Assembly: GCA_910585635.1 (NCBI GenBank)
Contig: CAJUFE010000002.1
Coordinates: 62,001 to 126,000 of the forward strand
DNA: 64,000 nucleotides
DNA from: an uncultured Lachnospiraceae bacterium
GTDB lineage: Bacteria > Bacillota > Clostridia > Lachnospirales > Lachnospiraceae
Reading direction: 5' to 3'
Position numbers and translations under genes: made by a program. The notes under the pieces were generated by a model. That model was not told the DNA's origin, ran no database searches, and saw nothing but the letters and a program-made list of their open reading frames with translations. The stretch's first letter is position 1. Every line of letters begins with the position of its first letter. Below, piece by piece: positions 52,576-59,724 of this stretch.

Positions 52576-53748
52576 TCACAGTCCCATCACAGCCCCCTCA
52601 TAATACTGCTCCGCCTTCTCCTGGGGCAGGCTGAAATGCTTTTGCAGCTTTAAGATGATCCTCTCCTTCGGGACCTGTTCCTCCAGATTATCCACGATCA
52701 TCGCCTGGATCCCTTTCTCGATCCCTTCTTCTCTTCCTTCTTCCCTTCCTTCTTCAAAAACTCTCCATCCAAGACCGTCCACCTGCGTTACCTCCTTCCA
52801 CAGCTCCTCATTCTCCGAAAAGTCTACATACTCTGACACGATCTGCATGAAATCCTCTCTATGGGGGTACATGATCGTGTTCAGGAAACGTAAGAGACTA
52901 TAACCTTCGTCTTCCTTTTTTCCATTATACACCTTATGCCCTAATCTGATAACCACCAATGTCATCAGATCATAGTCTTTTTTCGAGGCGGCCCTTCCCT
53001 TAGCCCCTCCTTCCAGATCGTCTCTCCCCAAATCCCCTCTCTCCAGATCCCCTCTTCTCGACCCTTTTCCTCTTGGACCCACGCCGCCCCCTACATCCTT
53101 CATGTTCGCGATCCCATAAAACGATATGCTGTATCGATCCTCCACCGGGATATCGTCCCTGCAGATCCAGATACTGTAGCACTTCTCCAGCTGGCTATAG
53201 TCTGTCATCTCTGTCACGAGGGACAGCTGCGAGGACAGACTCCTCGCCAGATAGTACAACCCGCGCTTCTCGATCGGATAGGGTACTTTACTCTTTTTCT
53301 GCATCTCGATATCGATATGTAGGCTGACCTGCACATCTCCCGTCGATAGCCTGGGGTCCCGCGCCTTAAAGAAAAGGTCAAAGATCGCGGTCTTTTCATT
53401 GAGCAGGACAAACTCGGGGTTCTCCCCGCGGACCTGAGGGTTCTCCATACAGACCCGAGGATCCTCCCCACAGACCTGAGGATCCTCTCCACAGACCTGT
53501 ACATCCACGCCACCAACCTGGGTGTTCGTGCGCCCCGGCGATACCTCCTTCTGCAGCGAGACCGGTTCGATCAGTCCCATGATCTCCTTCCGGCTACATC
53601 CCTCATACTCCTCCGCCACCCCCTGCAGGATGACCGCTAATACCTCCCTGTTCCGCAATAATGTCTTACTCTGTGCATCCAGCCCTTCCATATCCGCAGT
53701 GATCTGCATATCGCTCAAAAGGCCCATGCTCCCCCTTACCTTATCCAT
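52576..53748 (-). CDS. Rpn/PD-(D/E)XK-type nuclease (recombination-promoting family)
   Basis: 390 residues. The nuclease core shows TAIFDLFFKARD and VSLHIDIEMQKK, the Asp and Glu-x-Gln of a PD-(D/E)XK site, followed by YYLARSLSSQ typical of the family. The C-terminal helix carries EEGREEGREEGIEKG, a repeat usual in these proteins. Two insertions are unusual: units of 8 residues (VCGEDPQ type, near 53400-53520) before the core, and a Gly/Arg/Asp-rich stretch in the middle. Related to transposase-like proteins; no terminal repeats of a transposon seen. Start could also be at 53727. Confidence 0.8.
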   Translation of the reverse strand: MDKVRGSMGLLSDMQITADMEGLDAQSKTLLRNREVLAVILQGVAEEYEGCSRKEIMGLIEPVSLQKEVSPGRTNTQVGGVDVQVCGEDPQVCGEDPRVCMENPQVRGENPEFVLLNEKTAIFDLFFKARDPRLSTGDVQVSLHIDIEMQKKSKVPYPIEKRGLYYLARSLSSQLSLVTEMTDYSQLEKCYSIWICRDDIPVEDRYSISFYGIANMKDVGGGVGPRGKGSRRGDLERGDLGRDDLEGGAKGRAASKKDYDLMTLVVIRLGHKVYNGKKEDEGYSLLRFLNTIMYPHREDFMQIVSEYVDFSENEELWKEVTQVDGLGWRVFEEGREEGREEGIEKGIQAMIVDNLEEQVPKERIILKLQKHFSLPQEKAEQYYEGAVMGL

Positions 53749-54355
53749 CTTTCCTCCTCTGCATCTTCCAGCTGCCTCGTTCTTCCTTAAGCTATCCTAT
53801 CCTTCCTCGACAGCTACCCCGTTCTTCCTTAAACCACCCGTTCTTCCTTAAGCCGCCCCACACTTCCTTACTCTGCCTCATAAAGCTCGCTCGATACACT
53901 GCCGCCCCTGCCCCCTCCCCAGCGCGGCAAGTGCAAGAACAGCACATCTTTGGTCGATATCTCGCCATCTGCATCTATCATACACTGCTGCGTATTACCT
54001 GTCAATATATTACAGTTAATTTTTTACAGACAAGTGGCGATCGGATATGAGGATGATCATTCCCCCTTCCACACCACCTAGCGTGCTGTTTAGTACCAAG
54101 GCGGTTCAATAGTATACACGTATTTTCAGATAGTGGCCTTACACGGATGGGTATCCAAGTCTGTCCACCAAGATCGTTTTGGTCAGGGCTGGATCTATCA
54201 TTGTTGCCGCCCTCTATGGTATAGAGAAAAACCACCCAAAAGACGGAACTCCTATACATTCCCCGCAAAAAATAAACACATTTCCCAATTTTGTGCTATA
54301 CTGGAAATCGTGTGAAGATAACATCGACTATAGGACTATAGAAAGGGATATGACC
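53749..54355. other. Intergenic, no gene supported; short repeats
   Basis: 53778-53880 has three copies of CGTTCTTCCTTAA in a C/T-rich background. The remainder (about 53990-54340) is more AT-rich than its surroundings and has only weak open frames without family resemblance. A TATACT at 54297-54302 may be the -10 of the methionine aminopeptidase promoter, but its -35 is poor. Confidence 0.5.
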
Positions 54356-55228
54356 ATGGGATCGATCGAAAGAAATGCTCCCTGCTGGTGCGGGAGCGGT
54401 CAGAAATATAAGAAGTGCCATCTGGCATTTGATGAAAGGATCGCGGCGGCTCACCGGCAGGGCCACATCGTCCCCACTCATAAGATGATCAAGACACCGG
54501 AGCAGATCCAGAAGATCCGGGAGAGCGCGAAGATCAATATCGCGGTACTAGACTACATCGCCGCCCATATCAAGGCGGGGATCAGCACGAAGCAGATCGA
54601 CGACTGGGTGTATGAGCTGACCACAAAGGCCGGCGGTGTCCCGGCGCCTCTGCATTTTGAGGGCTTCCCCAACAGTGTCTGCACCTCCATAAACGACCAG
54701 GTGTGCCACGGCGTCCCCGCCGAGGATATCGTGCTGAAGGACGGAGATATCATCAATGTGGACGCCTCCACCATGTACAACGGCTATTACTCCGATTCTT
54801 CCCGCATGTTCTGCATCGGGGAGGTGTCGGAGGAGAAGCGCAGGCTGGTCCAGGTGACCAAGGAGGCCATGGAGCTGGGGCTGGCCCAGGTCAGGCCCTG
54901 GGGCTTTTTAGGGGATATGGCCCAGGCGGTCAACGACCACGTGACAAAGAACGGCTACTCCGTAGTCCGGGAGATCGGGGGCCACGGGATCGGCCTGGCC
55001 TTCCACGAGGACCCCTGGGTGGGCTATATCGGCAAGCGGGGCACCGAGATGCTCATGGCCCCGGGCATGATCTTTACGATCGAGCCCATGGTCAACATGG
55101 GGACCCATGAGATCTTCGTGGACGACGGCAATGGCTGGACCGTGTACACCGAGGACAGGAAGCCCTCTGCCCAGTGGGAGATCCAGGTGCTGGTGACCGA
55201 GACAGGGCATGAGGTGCTGTGCTACTAA
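54356..55228 (+). CDS. map: Methionine aminopeptidase type I with N-terminal SEC-C zinc motif
   Basis: 290 residues. Removes the first Met from new proteins. An N-terminal SEC-C motif (APCWCGSGQKYKKCH) binds zinc, then the catalytic domain from MIKTPEQIQKIRE. Metal ligands visible: Asp in INVDASTMYNGYYSDSSRMF, His in GGHGIGLAFHEDP, Glu in FTIEPMVN and the late Glu in WEIQVLVTETGHEV. Start at 54356 has AAAGGG eight bases upstream; ATG 54350 is too close. Likely single-gene unit. Confidence 0.95.
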   Translation: MGSIERNAPCWCGSGQKYKKCHLAFDERIAAAHRQGHIVPTHKMIKTPEQIQKIRESAKINIAVLDYIAAHIKAGISTKQIDDWVYELTTKAGGVPAPLHFEGFPNSVCTSINDQVCHGVPAEDIVLKDGDIINVDASTMYNGYYSDSSRMFCIGEVSEEKRRLVQVTKEAMELGLAQVRPWGFLGDMAQAVNDHVTKNGYSVVREIGGHGIGLAFHEDPWVGYIGKRGTEMLMAPGMIFTIEPMVNMGTHEIFVDDGNGWTVYTEDRKPSAQWEIQVLVTETGHEVLCY

Positions 55229-55256
55229 AAACCTTTCTGGATCCCGGCGGCAGATA

Positions 55257-55413
55257 CGCCACACCTATGAGACCTGGCGGGCGCATCTGGCTCTATACTC
55301 TGCTCCTGCCGTTGCTGACCGGTCGCAAGGCCTATAGGCACGGTAGCGGCCATGCCACACATGAGACCTGGCGGGCGCATCTGGCTCTACGCTCTGCTCC
55401 TGCCGTTGCTGAG
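55257..55413. repeat. Two-copy 53-base repeat (family B), 94-base period
   Basis: 55267-55319 and 55361-55413 are nearly identical (two differences) and begin ATGAGACCTGGCGGGCGCAT. They lie between the converging map and NhaC-type genes and could be part of the 3' ends of both transcripts. Confidence 0.8.
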
Positions 55414-55464
55414 CAGGTGCCGTCGGCACACAGCAGCCCTGGATGTATGCCGCCTGCCCGCTCC

Positions 55465-56868
55465 TCACTCTTCCGCCGTCCGTCCCCATCCGCTGAGCAC
55501 GGCGGCCACGAACACGGCGAACAGCACGAACCCGTAGATCGTCCCCCCGGCCACCACTACCGGGGACAGCCCGGTCAGGGCGGCTCCGATGAACACAAAG
55601 ACGCTCATGAAGGGGATGATGGCCGGGAGGCTGTTGGCGGTGCCGTCCAGCAGGTTCGCCCTGCGGTAGGGATGGATGTCCTTAGCCGCCCCGATCTTAT
55701 TGAGGATCGGACCGAAGGTGAGGATGGAGGCGCTGGTGACGCCGCCTAAGAGGACGGTGGTCAGGGAGATCCCGGCCATGCAGACCAGCTCGGCCCCTTT
55801 GTCGGTCCGGGCCATGGGGCTGGACAGGATCTTCTCCGCGATCAGGTCCAGCATCCCAGCATCGTTCAGCACGCCCATGATCCCGAACACGGAGATCACC
55901 AGGGCGCAGGTGGGGAGGATGTTATCCACCCCGTCGATCAGGAAGCCGGTGGCCGCGTTATTCGCCGCATCATTGGCAAAGACCGCCTCGAAAGGGAACA
56001 GACCGGCCGCCAGGCCCACAGCCGTTCCCAGCCCCAGGCCCACCATGATCCCGGCATAGATGTTCCGGGTCCTGGTAGATACGGCCAGCATGACCACCAC
56101 CGGGATCAGCATGATCAGCGGAGCCGGGTCTGAAGCCCCCTCCACCGCGCCGCCCTGATAGACGCCGCCCATACCGCCAAAGAGCCCGAAGAGCAGGATG
56201 GTGATCAGACCGGCCACAGCGGAATAACGGATCCGGCTGGACACCACGCCGCCGATATCCGCCGGGCGTCCATCCCTAAACTGCTGGGTGGAGGCGGAGG
56301 CGATGGTGGTGTCGGAGATCGGCGCCAGATTGTCGCCGAAGATCGCGCCGGAGACGATGCTGCCCGCCATGAACATCTCCCCAGCCCCCAGGATCATCCC
56401 CGCCGGATAAAAGATCGGGAAGGCGATGAACATGGTCCCGATGGAGGAGCCGGTGGCTGTGGAGACGATGCAGGTGGCCAGGAAGGTGAAGGCCACAAAG
56501 AGGCCGCCCTGGATCTTCAGGGCATTCGCCATCCACACAAAGCCGCTGGATAAGCCGCAGGTCTTGATCAGCTGGCTGAACATCCCCACGAGCAAAAGGA
56601 TCACCACCACGGAGACCGAGGTGATCGAGGAGATCCCCTTGATCGCGCTGTCCCAGAAATCCTTATAGCTGGTGCAGAAGAGCCCTCCCGCTAAGAGAGC
56701 CAGGAAGCCGCCCACCGCCAGGGCCTCCATATTGAAGGCCTTAAACCCGATAAATAGTACCACACAAAAGAACACATAGATCCCTACCGGGATCAGGGAG
56801 GCTAAGATCCCGCCGTGGAATGTGAGCCTCTTTTCTGTTTGTCTCTCTTTCTCATCCATCTTTCTCAT
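55465..56868 (-). CDS. NhaC-family Na+/H+ antiporter-type transporter
   Basis: 467 residues, about 11-12 membrane helices; family stretches TATGSSIGTMFIAFPIFYP, GAIFGDNLAPISDTTIASA and LLDGTANSLPAIIPFMS. NhaC-type proteins include sodium/proton antiporters but also carriers of amino or organic acids, some under T-box control. A tryptophan-type T-box lies upstream of the two genes that precede this one on the same strand, so aromatic amino-acid transport is a reasonable guess, but 212 bases with a repeat separate it from the aldo/keto reductase gene. Start at 56868 has only a weak AAAGAGAG site. Confidence 0.88.
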   Translation of the reverse strand: MRKMDEKERQTEKRLTFHGGILASLIPVGIYVFFCVVLFIGFKAFNMEALAVGGFLALLAGGLFCTSYKDFWDSAIKGISSITSVSVVVILLLVGMFSQLIKTCGLSSGFVWMANALKIQGGLFVAFTFLATCIVSTATGSSIGTMFIAFPIFYPAGMILGAGEMFMAGSIVSGAIFGDNLAPISDTTIASASTQQFRDGRPADIGGVVSSRIRYSAVAGLITILLFGLFGGMGGVYQGGAVEGASDPAPLIMLIPVVVMLAVSTRTRNIYAGIMVGLGLGTAVGLAAGLFPFEAVFANDAANNAATGFLIDGVDNILPTCALVISVFGIMGVLNDAGMLDLIAEKILSSPMARTDKGAELVCMAGISLTTVLLGGVTSASILTFGPILNKIGAAKDIHPYRRANLLDGTANSLPAIIPFMSVFVFIGAALTGLSPVVVAGGTIYGFVLFAVFVAAVLSGWGRTAEE

Positions 56869-56987
56869 GTCTCTCTTTCTGCAAGTCTTTCCTTTATCAT
56901 TTATCCTGGAGCTTTGCCGCCGGATAGACGGCGTGCGTCCAGGGTCACGGTGTGCTGGCGGCACATGTCCCGCAATGACCAGAACAG

Positions 56988-57025
56988 AACCCACTGCGCC
57001 CGCCAGATCTTATGTGTGGTGGCGC
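56988..57025 (-). repeat. Dispersed repeat family B, inverted copy
   Basis: The complement reads ACCACACATAAGATCTGGCG and continues GGCGC; it matches 51271-51296 at all but one base or so. It lies in the gap between the aldo/keto reductase and NhaC-type genes. Confidence 0.55.
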
Positions 57026-57080
57026 GTCCGCTGCCGGGCGTATGGAGGTTTACTTTGAAAGTCCGCCGCCGGATCCCTCT

Positions 57081-58148
57081 TCATGCCTTGTTCAGGTCCA
57101 TCTTCATGATGTTCCGATACTTAGACCCCGGCGTCCTTTCCAGAGTGAACGGCTCCCCTTCCGGTGTGGGGTAGGCCTCCACAAAGGCGCGGATCCTTTG
57201 GATCTCCTCATCGCTCAGGTCAAAGTCCAACAGCCGCGCATTGTCCTCCACATGCCGACTGCTGCGGCAGCCGATCATCACCGCGCCCACGCCCGGCTGG
57301 TCTAAGATATAGCGGACCGCCACATTGGCGATGCTGACCTGATGCCGGTCGGCGATATCCTTTAGGAGCAGGAGGATCTTCTGGTAGCCCTCCCAGCCCA
57401 GGGAATCCTCGATGATCTGCAGGTACTTGACATGGGACCGGGTCTCCGGCTCAAAGTCCTCACGGCGCACCCCGATCCACCGCTCCGCTAAGAAGCCTCC
57501 GGAGAGTGCGCCATAGCAGAAGCTGTACACGTCATGCTCCCGGGAGTAAGGCAGCAGCGCCTTCTCCGGCCGCCGGTCAAATACAGAATACTGGGTCTGG
57601 TTGGACACCACCGGGATCTTGGCCTCGATCATCTGTGCCAGATGGGGAGTGTCGAAATTGCACATGGCGATGTTGCGGATCTTACCCTTCTCCTGGAGCC
57701 TGACCAGATCGTAGGCCGTCTCCATCATGCCAGGCACATCGTAATCCCACCAGTGGAACTGCACCAGATCTAAGCAGTCCCGGTGCATGCGCATCAGGCT
57801 CCGGTCCACCACCTTTTCCGTGTAGGTAAGATCCACTTGGTCTAAGACCCCTAAGTCCGGCACGAATTTTGTGTGGATCTGGATGTCCTCATGGGAATAG
57901 CCGCCCATGGCCTTCAATTCATTGACAAAACGGCCCAGGATCTCCTCCACCCCGGTGTAGATATCCGCGCAGTCAAAGGTGGTCAGCCCCCGCTCCTTAG
58001 CCATATGGAAGCCCTTGATGGCATCGTCGATATCCAGCCTTCCCTTCAGGCAATGCTCCGCCGACAGCTGCCAGCCACCGTTGATCACCCGGCTGAAGGT
58101 GTATCCGTTGTCCAATGTGATCCTTGATGTGGTGATCTTGTCGATCAT
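57081..58148 (-). CDS. Aldo/keto reductase
   Basis: 355 residues. TIM-barrel oxidoreductase with the tetrad: Asp in TTFDCADIYTGVEE (Tyr follows), Lys in IHTKFVPD, and His in VQFHWWDY; NADP-binding end is VMIGCRSSRHVEDNARLL. Substrate not predictable. AGGAGG lies before ATG 58148; the frame is open further upstream but is not needed. It follows the TIGR04076 gene after 53 bases and is therefore probably under the T-box at 58679-58945. Confidence 0.9.
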   Translation of the reverse strand: MIDKITTSRITLDNGYTFSRVINGGWQLSAEHCLKGRLDIDDAIKGFHMAKERGLTTFDCADIYTGVEEILGRFVNELKAMGGYSHEDIQIHTKFVPDLGVLDQVDLTYTEKVVDRSLMRMHRDCLDLVQFHWWDYDVPGMMETAYDLVRLQEKGKIRNIAMCNFDTPHLAQMIEAKIPVVSNQTQYSVFDRRPEKALLPYSREHDVYSFCYGALSGGFLAERWIGVRREDFEPETRSHVKYLQIIEDSLGWEGYQKILLLLKDIADRHQVSIANVAVRYILDQPGVGAVMIGCRSSRHVEDNARLLDFDLSDEEIQRIRAFVEAYPTPEGEPFTLERTPGSKYRNIMKMDLNKA

Positions 58149-58201
58149 ATCGCTCTTCCTCCTTACGTTTTTTGCATTCTGTGGACATAGCATCTTTGCA
58201 T

Positions 58202-58537
58202 TTACGTATACTTGATGGGGACCACCGTACATTCCCCATGCCTTTGGACCCTTTTTCCAGTCCGTGTGATCTTGAACCTGGCCCCGCAGTTGGGGTCCGG
58301 ACAGGCGATCAGGCTGTCCGAGAGCATCCAGTCATTCTCCTGGAGCGGCCGCTGCTTAGCCGGCAGGACCGGCAGTAAGGCGCTCAGGGCATACATGGAA
58401 AAGGAGTGGGTCTGGGGGAACACCAGGTCCTCTCCCTGCACCAGGAAATAGTCCCCCTCCCTGTGGCCGCAGACCATGGGCTTTTCCGTGGCCACCACCT
58501 CCACCTTTAGATCATATAGGGTAAAACGGTCATCCAT
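58202..58537 (-). CDS. TIGR04076-family small protein
   Basis: 111 residues. Pattern of the family: VEVVATEKPMVCGHREGDYFLVQ, then HSFSMYALSALLPVLPA, then LIACPDPNCGARFKI. Family members are small, with conserved Cys and unknown function, found mostly in anaerobes. AAGGAGG precedes ATG 58537. It is the first gene after the T-box leader. Confidence 0.8.
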   Translation of the reverse strand: MDDRFTLYDLKVEVVATEKPMVCGHREGDYFLVQGEDLVFPQTHSFSMYALSALLPVLPAKQRPLQENDWMLSDSLIACPDPNCGARFKITRTGKRVQRHGECTVVPIKYT

Positions 58538-58678
58538 CGTTATCCTCCTTCTCTGTATGGCAGCACGTCCGCCACCGGCCCCATGAAGATCCACTCTCTA
58601 TCACTCTCTATGATACCCCATAACCTTCAGATCCTTTAATGAAAACGTTCCTTTGATGAAAACGTTCCTACATGGAAC

Positions 58679-58945
58679 AAAAAAACCTGCCCCTGGATAT
58701 CCTCCAAGGACAGGCATATGACCTGCGGTACCACCTTGCTTGGCATGCTCTCGCACGCCCCCTCATACAGGATGCCGACACATCCCCGGCCCGCTAACGC
58801 TGGCCCTGCGTCTCCACTACTCAGACAGGACATGTCCTTTCATCTCGCCCTCTGAGGTCCACTCGCTCTTACTGACATCACCCGGATCGCAGCATCCCGG
58901 ACTCTCTGTAAGACCGTTTAAGAGCGCAACTTCCTCATCACTGGT
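58679..58945 (-). promoter_or_regulatory. T-box leader, probably tryptophan-specific
   Basis: Minus strand. Stem I begins near 58936 (GAGG) and closes with CCTC at 58857-58854; its upper arm pairs CGCTCTTA with TAAGAGCG, and AGAGAG plus GCTGCGA mark the upper loops. The internal loop holds TGG at 58861-58859 followed by A, the position of the specifier codon, so tRNA-Trp is predicted. The T-box motif AAGGTGGTACCGCAGG lies at 58737-58722. An 11-bp terminator stem (58714-58686, two G-U pairs) ends in seven T (58685-58679). Between it and the first gene lies a 17-base direct repeat with the core GAAAACGTTCCTT. Confidence 0.85.
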
Positions 58946-58995
58946 TTAGGGTTATTTTAAACAGTTTGCGGGGAAATGTCAACTACTTTTTGGTA

Positions 58996-59024
58996 TTGTT
59001 TTTCCCCTGCATTTTTGGTATGAT
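58996..59024 (+). promoter_or_regulatory. Promoter of the 55-residue gene
   Basis: TTGTTT (58996-59001), 17-base spacer, TATGAT (59019-59024), 26 bases before the start codon at 59051. Divergent from the T-box transcript. Confidence 0.7.
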
Positions 59025-59050
59025 CATCTCATAGGGAAGGGGGTGATCTG

Positions 59051-59218
59051 ATGCCAATGACAGAAAAAGAGTATAATGGGATCCTTTTTGATCAGATGTC
59101 TCTCTTGGAAAGGATCGAGCGCCAGCTCAAGAACGGAGTAGACGCCGCACAACAGGAGATCGAGATCTTGAAAAAAGAGATCAACCGAAAATTATACCAA
59201 AAGCCTCCGGTTGAGTAA
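59051..59218 (+). CDS. Small helical protein of unknown function
   Basis: 55 residues, begins MPMTEKEYNGILFDQ, charged, with a heptad-like run (SLLERIERQL, then AAQQEIEILKKEI) that suggests a short coiled coil. AGGGGGTG lies upstream, the gene has its own promoter (58996-59024) and a strong terminator directly after it (59230-59259), so a tightly defined single transcript. I do not recognise a family. No signal peptide or membrane segment. Confidence 0.75.
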   Translation: MPMTEKEYNGILFDQMSLLERIERQLKNGVDAAQQEIEILKKEINRKLYQKPPVE

Positions 59219-59229
59219 CCTATCGATCA

Positions 59230-59259
59230 GGGACCTGTTTTGCAGCAGGTCCCTTTTTT
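59230..59259 (+). terminator. Rho-independent terminator after the 55-residue gene
   Basis: GGGACCTG / CAGGTCCC stem, loop TTTTGCAG, six T residues. Confidence 0.92.
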
Positions 59260-59328
59260 CTATATTTTGATCGATCCATTGATCTGATCAAATACATATC
59301 CTGCATTTGCGATCCGATGATCCTCATA

Positions 59329-59691
59329 CTAGACCCCCCGTCTCTCCAGCCATGCCGTAAAAAGACAGCCAGCGCTGTAGCAGGCGATATCCTTCAGGTC
59401 GAAGGTGGATCCCAGGATGATCCTGGCCGTCGGGATATGCTCCAGCCCCAAAAGAGAAGCCAGACGGAGATATTGGCTGCATTCCACCCCGGCGGCAAAA
59501 AGGAAGATCCACAGGGAAAGGTGTCTCACTCCCCGGGGGAAGATCATGCGCACAAAAAAGTACAGAAGGACCGTCACCAGCATATCCCCCACATAGGGCC
59601 GGATAAAACGATCACGGACATAGAGGGCGATCAAACATTCGACCCCCAGCAGCAGGACAAAGACCCCCGCGTACCATAAGCGTTTTTTCAT
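59329..59691 (-). CDS. DUF2809-family membrane protein
   Basis: 120 residues, four membrane helices, beginning MKKRLWYAGVFVLLLGVECL, with RDRFIRPYVGDMLVTVLLYFFVR, given here in part, typical of the family, and FAAGVECSQYL. Function unknown. GAAAGGGG precedes the ATG. Directly downstream of the CobK-CbiE gene on the same strand (33 bases), so probably cotranscribed. Confidence 0.82.
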   Translation of the reverse strand: MKKRLWYAGVFVLLLGVECLIALYVRDRFIRPYVGDMLVTVLLYFFVRMIFPRGVRHLSLWIFLFAAGVECSQYLRLASLLGLEHIPTARIILGSTFDLKDIACYSAGCLFTAWLERRGV

Positions 59692-59724
59692 CTGACTGCC
59701 CCTTTCTCATTAATGCCTTTTCCC

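Noticed and set aside
52576..53748. Rpn-type gene as a sign of an active transposon
   Set aside because: No terminal inverted repeats or target duplication could be found around it; the family is often found as single chromosomal genes.
54002..54268. 88-residue minus-strand open frame in the AT-richer gap before map
   Set aside because: No ribosome site, no family resemblance and overlapping open frames of equal quality on the other strand.
58636..58833. Minus-strand open frame across the T-box
   Set aside because: It runs through the terminator and T-box motif, which explain the sequence better.
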